DNA of 64,000 nucleotides from Pseudohongiella acticola. GTDB taxonomy: Bacteria; Pseudomonadota; Gammaproteobacteria; Pseudomonadales; Pseudohongiellaceae. This document shows positions 54,341-62,874 of the stretch, piece after piece (positions within the stretch are counted from its first letter, which is position 1; each line of letters starts with the position of its first letter). The notes below the pieces were generated by a model. That model was not told the origin of the DNA and did no database searches. It saw only the letters and a list, made by a program, of their open reading frames with translations. The position numbers and the translations under genes are program-made. The DNA lies in NCBI RefSeq assembly GCF_001758195.1, contig NZ_MASR01000002.1, positions 248,001-312,000 on the forward strand, in the 5' to 3' direction.

Positions 54341-55117
54341 TTGCAAACCATCAAACTACACAGCGCTGACACGCACGAACTGGGCTGCAGCGGCTGCCGG
54401 GACAATGAACATCAAACGTTCAACCTGAGTTTTGCGTTTCAGCCCATTGTGCGCGCCAGCACCCGCAAGGTTGTCTCCTACGAAGCACTGGCACGCGGCC
54501 CCGAGGGTCAGGGTTTTGCCTTTGTGCGGGACCAGATTAACAGTGACAACCTGTACAACTTTGATCAAACCTGCCGGGTCAGAGCCATTGAGCTGGCAAC
54601 CAGGCTGAAGATTAACGTAGCGCTAAATATCAATTTCACGCCCAACGCCGTCTATCGCCCAGAGCTTTGTATTCGCACTACCCTGGCGGCAGCGCAGAAG
54701 TACGGATTCCCTGTCGAAAAAATTCACTTTGAGGTAACTGAAAGTGAAGAAATCCGTGAAAAGACTCATCTGGTAAACATCATTGAAACCTACAAGAAAC
54801 TCGGTTTTACCACCGTGATTGACGATTTTGGCGCAGGCTTTTCCGGCCTGAATCTACTGGCGGAGTTTCAGCCCGACTATATTAAAATCGACCGCGCATT
54901 GATCGATCATGTTGATCAGCGCCCGGCACGCCAGGCAATAATTCAGGGCGTGATTCTGACCTGCCGAAAACTCAACATCGATATTCTGGCAGAAGGTGTG
55001 GAGCGCGAGGAAGAGTATCGCTGGCTCGCGCATGAAGGCATCGATCTTTTCCAGGGCTACTATTTTGCTTATCCCGGATTCAAGCAGTTACCCGGCGTGC
55101 CAGACGAACTATTCTAA
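54341..55117 (+). CDS. EAL-domain c-di-GMP phosphodiesterase
   Basis: A 258-residue single-domain protein. The catalytic set is complete: YEALARG, NINFTPN, FEVTESEE, VIDDFGAGFSG, IKIDRAL, LAEGVERE and FQGYYFAYP. Before the domain, a short N-terminal stretch carries a CSGC motif (LGCSGCRDNEHQT), suggesting metal or redox sensing. The start is TTG at 54341 with GAGG five bases upstream. It hydrolyses c-di-GMP to pGpG. The gene ends before a strong bidirectional terminator. Confidence 0.9.
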   Translation: MQTIKLHSADTHELGCSGCRDNEHQTFNLSFAFQPIVRASTRKVVSYEALARGPEGQGFAFVRDQINSDNLYNFDQTCRVRAIELATRLKINVALNINFTPNAVYRPELCIRTTLAAAQKYGFPVEKIHFEVTESEEIREKTHLVNIIETYKKLGFTTVIDDFGAGFSGLNLLAEFQPDYIKIDRALIDHVDQRPARQAIIQGVILTCRKLNIDILAEGVEREEEYRWLAHEGIDLFQGYYFAYPGFKQLPGVPDELF

Positions 55118-55137
55118 CGTTGTTTATCACTCACCAT

Positions 55138-55181
55138 AAAAAAACGGGGGCTGGTTGTTGGCAACCAGCCCCCGTTTTTTT
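55138..55181. terminator. Strong bidirectional terminator
   Basis: A 14-bp perfect stem ACGGGGGCTGGTTG/CAACCAGCCCCCGT (55144-55157 with 55162-55175) has a TTGG loop and is flanked by seven A and seven T. It serves the EAL gene (+) and the first TonB-dependent receptor (-). Confidence 0.93.
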
Positions 55182-55195
55182 AGTTCTGTTACAGT

Positions 55196-58100
55196 CTAGA
55201 ACTGCATCAGCACACGCGCATACAAGCGCCGTCCACGACCATCAAACTGATAGGCATCGTAGTTCAGCGCACCGCTGTAATGGAATGGCAATTCTGCGTT
55301 AAACGCGTCATGCGCACCCACTGTCAGCAGGGTTGTTCCCAGGTTCGGGTTGGCCCACTCATGCATGTAGTTGTACTGCAGATCGATACTGTGGTAACTG
55401 TCAATCTCGCGATTAACAATTGAGCGAACATAGTCATTGCCGTTATCAAAGGTATCCTGGTAGGACAGATTGTCATAGGAACCGACAAAGCGATTGATCA
55501 CGGTGAAGGTATGTTTCAGGCTCGGTGTTGTCCAGCTTAGCGTCAGGTTACCCTTTTTATCAGGCAGCGAGCGCACAAGCAGGCCGTCACCGGTTGTGCC
55601 GGCAGCATCAAAGATACCGGTTTCACGCAGCCCCAGTTCCAGACCGGGCACATTGCTCAGTTTGTACTGATTGACATAAGTGAAGTCTGTTGCGATGCGG
55701 ATGCGGCCCAGATCGGTATCCCACGAATAGGATGCCTTCAAGTCAACACCGTCAGCGGTCACTTCACCCGCGTTGATGGCAGCTGAACTGATCGTCACCA
55801 GCGAACCGGTGGTGCTGCCAGCGGAACGCACGACACCATCCACAATATAGGTTCGCGGATCAACAACACAGTCGAGACGTGACATCGGGATTACCTGTCC
55901 ACCGGCTGTTTTTGAATTTTCCGGATCATCACCCCATTGCGCTGACAGCGCCGCCGGGTCACAGGACTCGTAAGGATCCAGACCAGCATAGGCAGGCGAT
56001 GGACTGCTGGAAATGGTGCCGTTAAAGACATAATTGTCAGGATTTGCGGCAGCCGCTTCAAATGCAGCAATCTCTGGCCCAATGGCAGAGATACCTGGCT
56101 GTGGCATGACCCGGTCTTCAACTTCAAATCGCCAGAAGTCAGCATTGATACTCAGTCCCTGCAACCGACCCTGCGGCGTCCAGATAAAGCCGGCGCTGTA
56201 GGTGTTGGCATACTCATTACCAATGTTCGGCGCTGGCGACCCTACTGTGTAGGTGCTTTCCGGTTCAGCATTCTCGTTGGTTGGTGGCACCATGCCTGCC
56301 CGCACCGCCTGCGCACTGATCGGATCACGGAAGGTGGTGGAACTGGATTCAAGCCCTTCCAGTTGTACGCCAATATTGGGGGCGCGGAAGGACTGCGAGA
56401 ACGACCCCCGGAACAGCCAGGAATCGGTCGGACGCCAGCTCAGCGCTACCTTGGGTGTCAGTTCGCCACCAATCTGGCCACCGTAATCCTCGTAGCGCAA
56501 GGCGATCTGGGACTCGATGTTGGTGAGAAATGGCAGCGACAGCTCCATGAAAGCAGCGCGCGTGCTGCGCGTGTGATCGTAGTTGAAGATACACTCCGAG
56601 CACTCAAAGTTGTTCGACACATAACGGAACTCGTTAGGTACTCCGCCGGGGCCATAGCCCGATATTGCCGTCAGCCCTGGCTGATTCATTTCCGGTGCAA
56701 TTGATTTGGCATTCTGTTCCCGGTGTTGTACACCGACAGCAAATTGCGAAATGCCGCCTGCCATCTCGAACATCTCACCCGCAAGCACGGCGTCGAAGAC
56801 ACCCAGCTTGTTGCGTTTGTCGGCACGACGAATCGTCGGCAGCATCCAGTCAACCAGTTCCTGCGAATTTGCCAGGCTGGGGTCCGACTGACGCGTCAGG
56901 AACGGGTTATAGAACTCGCAACCGCCCTGCCCCTGGTTGTTACTGGTCAGGGCGTAGGACAGAGACTCGTGTGTATTGAACACAAAACCCGGGAAAAACA
57001 GCTGCGTCATACTGGCGCCAACAAAATCCCAGGCAGTCGGTATTGCCGGTGATATATGGCCACGTGCACTAAGAAAATCGAAATCAGCAACACCATTGGG
57101 CGTACAGTTGGGTCCGCCCAGACCATTGGCGGCGAGGTGGGCGCGGTCGCGCTGGAAGGTTTTGTACTCAAGCTCGAAACTGGTACTGCTCCAGGAATAG
57201 CTGACATCGTAATTAAAGCGACGGTTGTCCATGGCAATAAACTCACCTTTCAGACCCGCCTGCACACCCAACGCTTCGGTACGGCTGACCTGGTTACCGC
57301 CGCCTTCACGTGGCGAACTGCCAATATTCATATTGGCATAACTGGGCGCGTTAAGACCGCCGTTCCTGATGTCAGTGGGCGCATTGGTGATATCAGCCGC
57401 TGTGGGTCTTGCCAGACCAATAGAAGGCGCAAAATAACCCAGCTCCATTGGCTGGCCAATGGAATAACCACCAAAAGCCGGGTTACCGGTATGCGCGCCG
57501 GGCTGAGCCAGGAACATGGTTGGCCCGCGGCTGGTGTAGGCACCAGAATCAGAGCGCTCAATGTCACTGCTGGAATACTGGGCAAAGGAATAAAACTCGA
57601 CTGTATCATTGAAGGCATGGTCAAACGCACCGGCCACACTGTCGCGCTCCATCCCCACATTCAGCAGGTCCCACTGGAAGGTATCCTGACGACAACTTGA
57701 ACTGGGTTCACCCCGGTCTGCGGTGCGGGTACCCACAAAATACGGGGCACCGTCGGCGGCGGTCAGACTAAAGCACTGAGGATCGGTATAACGTGGTTCG
57801 CTGGTACCGCCCTCCGCAATGGCCTGTTGCCTCACGTCTTCATTCAGAAAGGCAGGGTTCACGTTGGAACCGAAGGCAGCATTGACCAATGGCGTACCAA
57901 ACCCGCCAACAGTCCCGGTAAATTCTGATTTGTCATCAAAATAACGGGCAGCAGTGATTGGTACCGGATCACGGCGGAACATTTCCCCGGACACGACAAA
58001 ATGAGTTGAGCCGGTGTCATTCGACCAGCCCCAAATGGCGCTGAGCGTTCGATCCTGGTTGCCAATGTCTTTTTCGATGGCCTGAATATCGCCATACAGT

Positions 58101-58663
58101 TCCAGGCCTTCGAACTGGGTACGCATGATGACGTTGACCACACCGGCCACCGCATCCGAACCGTACAGCGCTGAGCCACCGTCGGTGAGCACTTCAAGGC
58201 GCTCCACCATGACCAGCGGAATGGAGTTGATATCAACAAATTCCCCACCCGTTGGCGTTGACGTTGCGGCAGGCGCCATACGCTTGCCGTTAATCAATGT
58301 CAGGGTGGAGTTTTCCCCCAGGTTTCTCAGGTTGACGTTGGCCATGCCGGAAACAGCGCCCATTTCAGCCAGGCCGCCATCAGAGCCTTCGTTACTGATG
58401 GAACCGGAGTTTACTTCAAGGTTCTTGATGACATCCCAGATCTGGGCTGCGCCCTGGGCTTCGATGGAAGCTCTGTCAACGACCTGCACCGGAGAGGGCG
58501 CATCCAGCGGGCTGCCACGCAAGTAGGAACCGGTGACAATGACTTCTTCGACTTCTGCTTCTTGATTGTCCTGCCCATGGACAAGACCAGGCAGGCAGGC
58601 TGCACTTGACATGACCCCGGTGAGAACCAGAGCTTTTCTTCGGAATCCAGGCCATTTAGACAT
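55196..58663 (-). CDS. TonB-dependent outer-membrane receptor (copy 1)
   Basis: An 1155-residue receptor. A signal peptide (VLTGVMSSAACLPGLVHGQ) precedes a TonB-box-like EEVIVTGSYLRG. The plug domain (about 55-180) contains VVDRASIEAQGAAQIWDVIKNL and ENSTLTLINGKRMAP, with GSALYGSDAVAGVVNVIMRT. The beta barrel ends in GRGRRLYARVLMQF with a C-terminal Phe. TonB receptors import iron chelates, cobalamin or glycans; no substrate gene is nearby. Length exceeds that of many siderophore receptors (700-800). It is clearly homologous to the next two genes. Confidence 0.92.
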   Translation of the reverse strand: MSKWPGFRRKALVLTGVMSSAACLPGLVHGQDNQEAEVEEVIVTGSYLRGSPLDAPSPVQVVDRASIEAQGAAQIWDVIKNLEVNSGSISNEGSDGGLAEMGAVSGMANVNLRNLGENSTLTLINGKRMAPAATSTPTGGEFVDINSIPLVMVERLEVLTDGGSALYGSDAVAGVVNVIMRTQFEGLELYGDIQAIEKDIGNQDRTLSAIWGWSNDTGSTHFVVSGEMFRRDPVPITAARYFDDKSEFTGTVGGFGTPLVNAAFGSNVNPAFLNEDVRQQAIAEGGTSEPRYTDPQCFSLTAADGAPYFVGTRTADRGEPSSSCRQDTFQWDLLNVGMERDSVAGAFDHAFNDTVEFYSFAQYSSSDIERSDSGAYTSRGPTMFLAQPGAHTGNPAFGGYSIGQPMELGYFAPSIGLARPTAADITNAPTDIRNGGLNAPSYANMNIGSSPREGGGNQVSRTEALGVQAGLKGEFIAMDNRRFNYDVSYSWSSTSFELEYKTFQRDRAHLAANGLGGPNCTPNGVADFDFLSARGHISPAIPTAWDFVGASMTQLFFPGFVFNTHESLSYALTSNNQGQGGCEFYNPFLTRQSDPSLANSQELVDWMLPTIRRADKRNKLGVFDAVLAGEMFEMAGGISQFAVGVQHREQNAKSIAPEMNQPGLTAISGYGPGGVPNEFRYVSNNFECSECIFNYDHTRSTRAAFMELSLPFLTNIESQIALRYEDYGGQIGGELTPKVALSWRPTDSWLFRGSFSQSFRAPNIGVQLEGLESSSTTFRDPISAQAVRAGMVPPTNENAEPESTYTVGSPAPNIGNEYANTYSAGFIWTPQGRLQGLSINADFWRFEVEDRVMPQPGISAIGPEIAAFEAAAANPDNYVFNGTISSSPSPAYAGLDPYESCDPAALSAQWGDDPENSKTAGGQVIPMSRLDCVVDPRTYIVDGVVRSAGSTTGSLVTISSAAINAGEVTADGVDLKASYSWDTDLGRIRIATDFTYVNQYKLSNVPGLELGLRETGIFDAAGTTGDGLLVRSLPDKKGNLTLSWTTPSLKHTFTVINRFVGSYDNLSYQDTFDNGNDYVRSIVNREIDSYHSIDLQYNYMHEWANPNLGTTLLTVGAHDAFNAELPFHYSGALNYDAYQFDGRGRRLYARVLMQF

Positions 58664-58921
58664 GGGTGTTCCCCCTGTGATTATTATTGTTAGAAACGTA
58701 CTGCTCTACTCTTGATCAGCTAAAGCAACTCGCTACAACTCCGGCGGTGTTTCCTTGCATTGCCGGTACGTCAGGGAATCTGCAAAAACTGTATCTAATT
58801 GCAACGGGCAATGCAATCAAATTTGAACGAGCTCACAATTTGGACGTCGGTTTTACGACAGACAACGCTATAACTTTGATAAATAATAACAATCACTAAA
58901 ACTAATGCTTTTCGTTAAGCC
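58664..58921 (-). promoter_or_regulatory. Leader of receptor copy 1 with candidate promoter
   Basis: A minus-strand TTGCAT (58811-58816), 16 bases, then ATACAG (58789-58794) could be a weak promoter. The same spacing and boxes (TTGCAA/ATACAG) recur before copy 2, and about 200 bases of the two leaders align by eye. The Shine-Dalgarno region is GGGGGAA. No gene is visible in this stretch. Confidence 0.4.
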
Positions 58922-58946
58922 AAAAAAAAGCCCCGCGAACGGGGCC
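58922..58946 (-). terminator. Terminator of TonB-dependent receptor copy 2
   Basis: On the minus strand, GCCCCG, loop TTCG, CGGGGC, then eight T (58922-58929). It lies 36 bases after the receptor stop and before the leader of copy 1, so copies 1 and 2 are probably separate transcripts. Confidence 0.85.
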
Positions 58947-58982
58947 TTCTTTCAGCGTCAATTACCCGCGTGTTTTACATCA

Positions 58983-61900
58983 TCAGAACTGCAGCAATGC
59001 CCGGGCATACAAACGACGGCCACGGCCATCGAATACGCCAGCATCGTAATTGATGCTGCCAGACTCACGGTACGAGAGGTCAGCATTGAAGGCGTCCAGT
59101 ACACCGACAGTGAAGATGGTTGTTCCCAGTGAGGAATTGGCCCACTCATGCGTGTAGTTGTACTGAAGATCGATCGTATGATAGCTATCGATCTTGCGGC
59201 TCATCAGAGCGCGTACTTCATCATTTGCGGTCGCAAAGGTGTTCTCATAGGCCAGGTCAGAGTAAGAACCGATAAAGCGCGCAATAATAGACGCACCGTG
59301 ACCGGTATTACCCATCCAGCCCAGATTGACATTGCCTTTGTTGTCCGGCAATGAACGCACCAGATTGCCATCACCTGTTGTACCAGCTGCGTCAAACACA
59401 CCTGTTTCCAACAGCCCCAGCTCCAGGCCAGGCACATTTTTTAATGTGTACTGATTAACATGGGTATAGTCCATGCTCAGACGGAATCGGCCCCAGTCGT
59501 GGGTCCAGTCGTAGCTGGCTTTCACATCAATACCGTCAGCGATGATCTCGCCGGCGTTGATGGTGCTGAGCTGAGTCGTGGTCAGTGCGCCGGTAGACAC
59601 ACCAAAGGTACGTACCACACCTTCAATCTGGTAAGCCGCCGGATTCACGACGCAGTCCAGACGAGAACCTGCCTGCACGTCACGGAAACCGGTTTCACCA
59701 CCGGGCGTGCCCTGGGTGTTAGGATCAGTACCGAACTGAGCGGCCAACGCATTGGGATCACACGGCGTCAACTGTTCATAGTTGGCCCATTCACCAGTAC
59801 GGCTGGACGGGATGGTACCGTTAAGAACGTAGTTTGACGGATCAGCAGCTGCCTGCTGGAACAGCGCCAGTTCGTCACCAATCGCTGAAATACCTGGCTG
59901 TGGCAGCACCTTGTCGGTCAGCTCGAAACGCCATGCATCTGCAGTCAAGCTGAAACCTTCAAGACGACCCGCTGGTGTCCAGACAAAACCGGCACTAAAG
60001 GTGTCGGCATACTCATTGCCCACATCCGGCGCTGGTCCACCCAGGGTATAGGTAAAGTTCGGCAATGCATTGGCATTGCTGACATCGGCCAGACCGGCAC
60101 GAACCGCCTGGTTACGCAGCGGATCACGGAAGGTGTTGCTGGATGACTCCAGGCCTTCTTCCACGATGCCGACGTTAGGTGCACGGAATGACTGCGAGAA
60201 GGAGCCACGCAGCAACAGAGTATCAATCGGCCGCCAGCTCAGTGCCACCTTGGGGGTGACTTCGCTGCCGATATTGCCGCCGTAATCCTCGTAGCGCAGC
60301 GCTATCTGGGTTTCCACGTTTTCAATCAGCGGCAATGACAGCTCACCAAACACAGCAGAGACGTTGCGGTCATTAGTGTAATTAAAGATACACTCCGAGC
60401 ACTCAAAGTTGTTACTGACATAGTGCGTGGTATTGGGCTCACCGTTAGTGCCCCATTCCAGAATGGCATTGGGCAGGCCCGGCTGGTTCATGGCGGGTGC
60501 AATGGAGCTGTTTGTCTGCATACGATACTGGGCGCCCACAGCAAACTGGGCCATACCGCCCTGCAGCTCCAGCAATTCGCCTGACAGCACGGCATCAATC
60601 ACGCCCAGCTTGTTGCGTTTGTCGGCGCGTTTGACCGTTGGTGCCATCCAGTTCATCAGCTCATCACTGTTGGCCAGCGACGGATCTGTCATCTGGGTCA
60701 GGAAGGGGTTGTAGAACTCGCAACCGCCCTGGCCCTGGTTGTTACTGGTCAGTGCCAGAGACAGACTTTCCCGCGTGGTAAATACAAAGCCGGGGAAGAA
60801 GGTCTGCGTGTAGCCTTTATAGTAGGCCTGGTTGCTGACATTCCAGATGGTGGGGATGGCGCCGCCAAAGGGGCCGGGCTCATCACGGAAGTTGAAGTCG
60901 CTGATGCCATTGGGGGTACAGTTTGGACCGCCCAGGCCATTCACGGCCAGTTCTGCGCGATCACGCTGGAAAGTCTGGTATTCCTGTTCGAAGCTGGTGC
61001 CGCTCCAGGAGTAACCCACGTCGTAGTTAAAGCGGCGGTCGTTAAAGGCGTAAAACTCGCCCTTGACACCGGCCTGCACACCCAGCGTTTCCGATTCAGT
61101 GATGTTGGTGTTGCCACCCATACGCGGCGTATTGGAATCCTGCACACTGGCGTAGAACGGAACGTTCATGCCGCCATTGGCCAGCGTGTTGGGCGCATTG
61201 GGAATGCTGGTCGGGCGCGTCAGGCCAGCTTTGCCGGCATAATAACCCAGCTCTGCTGTCATGCCGATGCCGTAGCCACCAAAGGCCGGGTTACCGGCGT
61301 GCGAGCCTGGCGCTGCCAGAAACACGGTAGGACCACGTGAGCCGTGAGCGCCGTCGTCTGAACGTTCGATGGTGGTGTCGGAATACTGGAAGAATGAGTA
61401 GAACTCGGCGTGTTCATTAAACGTATGATTGAAGGCGCCGGCGATGCTGTCGCGCTCCATACCAACGCTCATAAAGTTCCACTCTTCGGTGAATTCACGG
61501 CAGGTACCGCTGTTGGCACCACGACGGTCAGTACGCGTACCGGTGAAGAAAGGACGGCCATCGGCGGCGGTCAGATCATCACACAAAGGATCGGTCAGAA
61601 CCGTGTTGGATGATCCGCCTTCAGCTATATTGCGCTGCGTAACGGCCGTGTTGATATAGGCCTGGTTAATTTGTGAACCGAAGGCCGGGTTGGCCATGGT
61701 GGCACTGATATTGCCTGCTATACCGCCGACTACGCCGGTGTATTGCGCATTTTCATCATAGAATTTGCCAAATTCCACCGGTACCGGGTCACGGCGGAAC
61801 ATTTCACCGGACAATACAAAGTGGGTATCGCCGCTGTCGCTGGCCCAGCCCCAGATCACGCTGCCTGTTTTATCCTGGCGATCAGTGGCTGTTTCCAGCG

Positions 61901-62462
61901 CCTGCACATCGCCGTAGACCTCAAGGCCTTCGAACTGGGTACGCATGATGACGTTGACCACGCCGGCCACCGCATCCGAACCATAAAGCGCTGAACCGCC
62001 GTCGGTCAGCACTTCGACGCGCTCAACCATCACCAGTGGGATGGTATTGATATCAACGAATTCGCCGCCGCTTCGGGTGACTGTTGCAGCAGATACCTGA
62101 CGCTTGCCGTTAATCAGTGTCAGGGTAGAGTTCTCACCCAGGTTCCGCAGGTTGACGTTGGCGGTGCCTGACAGGGCCTGGCCTTCGCCTGAACCTTCAT
62201 TGGTGAATGAACCGGAATTTATTTCGAGGTTTTTGATCACGTCCCAGATCTGGGCCGCGCCTTGTGCTTCAATTGACGCTCTGTCAACGGTGGTCACCGG
62301 AGAAGGTGCATCCAATGGCGTGCCCCGAATGTAGGAGCCGGTGACGATAACTTCTTCTAATTCTACTTCTGAGTCCTGAGCAAAAACTGGCAGACAGGCT
62401 GCGCCTGATACCACACTGGTCAGCACCAGGGTCTTATTTCGGAAACCAAGCCATTTGGACAT
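58983..62462 (-). CDS. TonB-dependent outer-membrane receptor (copy 2)
   Basis: An 1159-residue receptor with a signal peptide (VLTSVVSGAACLPVFAQ), the TonB-box-like EEVIVTGSYIRG, and a plug domain with VDRASIEAQGAAQIWDVIKNLE and GSALYGSDAVAGVVNVIMRTQ. The barrel ends GRGRRLYARALLQF. Much of the plug and C-terminus is near-identical in protein sequence to copy 1, while the barrel loops differ. No regulator or binding-protein gene is adjacent. The substrate is unknown. Confidence 0.92.
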   Translation of the reverse strand: MSKWLGFRNKTLVLTSVVSGAACLPVFAQDSEVELEEVIVTGSYIRGTPLDAPSPVTTVDRASIEAQGAAQIWDVIKNLEINSGSFTNEGSGEGQALSGTANVNLRNLGENSTLTLINGKRQVSAATVTRSGGEFVDINTIPLVMVERVEVLTDGGSALYGSDAVAGVVNVIMRTQFEGLEVYGDVQALETATDRQDKTGSVIWGWASDSGDTHFVLSGEMFRRDPVPVEFGKFYDENAQYTGVVGGIAGNISATMANPAFGSQINQAYINTAVTQRNIAEGGSSNTVLTDPLCDDLTAADGRPFFTGTRTDRRGANSGTCREFTEEWNFMSVGMERDSIAGAFNHTFNEHAEFYSFFQYSDTTIERSDDGAHGSRGPTVFLAAPGSHAGNPAFGGYGIGMTAELGYYAGKAGLTRPTSIPNAPNTLANGGMNVPFYASVQDSNTPRMGGNTNITESETLGVQAGVKGEFYAFNDRRFNYDVGYSWSGTSFEQEYQTFQRDRAELAVNGLGGPNCTPNGISDFNFRDEPGPFGGAIPTIWNVSNQAYYKGYTQTFFPGFVFTTRESLSLALTSNNQGQGGCEFYNPFLTQMTDPSLANSDELMNWMAPTVKRADKRNKLGVIDAVLSGELLELQGGMAQFAVGAQYRMQTNSSIAPAMNQPGLPNAILEWGTNGEPNTTHYVSNNFECSECIFNYTNDRNVSAVFGELSLPLIENVETQIALRYEDYGGNIGSEVTPKVALSWRPIDTLLLRGSFSQSFRAPNVGIVEEGLESSSNTFRDPLRNQAVRAGLADVSNANALPNFTYTLGGPAPDVGNEYADTFSAGFVWTPAGRLEGFSLTADAWRFELTDKVLPQPGISAIGDELALFQQAAADPSNYVLNGTIPSSRTGEWANYEQLTPCDPNALAAQFGTDPNTQGTPGGETGFRDVQAGSRLDCVVNPAAYQIEGVVRTFGVSTGALTTTQLSTINAGEIIADGIDVKASYDWTHDWGRFRLSMDYTHVNQYTLKNVPGLELGLLETGVFDAAGTTGDGNLVRSLPDNKGNVNLGWMGNTGHGASIIARFIGSYSDLAYENTFATANDEVRALMSRKIDSYHTIDLQYNYTHEWANSSLGTTIFTVGVLDAFNADLSYRESGSINYDAGVFDGRGRRLYARALLQF

Positions 62463-62804
62463 GGATATTCCCCCGTGATTATTATTTTTGGAAACGTATG
62501 CACTGCTTAGATGCGATTATTAGTGTTTTACAACTCAAGCAACTCAATACTACTCCGGCCCAGACTCCTTTCAGATTGACCGGAACTACAGGGAATCGCT
62601 ACAAACTGTATCCAATTGAAACGGGCATTGCAATTAAAATTGAACCAGTTCACACATTTTATAAACGGACATCACGCAGCACGGGGTGATATGCCTGGAA
62701 GCAGCATAAATACTGGAAATAGAGAACATTTTCCATATTGATAATGGCCCGGTACAGCGCTCATCAAGATTCGCTTTACCGCAAAAAGGTGCCGGGTTGT
62801 CGAT
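62463..62804 (-). promoter_or_regulatory. Leader of receptor copy 2 with candidate promoter
   Basis: A minus-strand TTGCAA (62628-62633), 16 bases, then ATACAG (62606-62611), mirrors the arrangement before copy 1. The 240 bases next to the start resemble the copy 1 leader over most of their length; 62700-62804 has no recognisable feature. Confidence 0.4.
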
Positions 62805-62849
62805 AAAAAAAAGAAAAGCCCTGCTGACAGGATGTCAACAGGGCTTTTC
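62805..62849 (-). terminator. Terminator of TonB-dependent receptor copy 3
   Basis: On the minus strand the arm GAAAAGCCCTG with TTGACA pairs with TGTCAG and CAGGGCTTTTC (62813-62849; one wobble), followed by eight consecutive T (62805-62812). It lies 26 bases after the copy 3 stop and ends that transcript before the copy 2 leader. Confidence 0.85.
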
Positions 62850-62874
62850 AATTAGCAAGCTTTGCTGCCGGATA

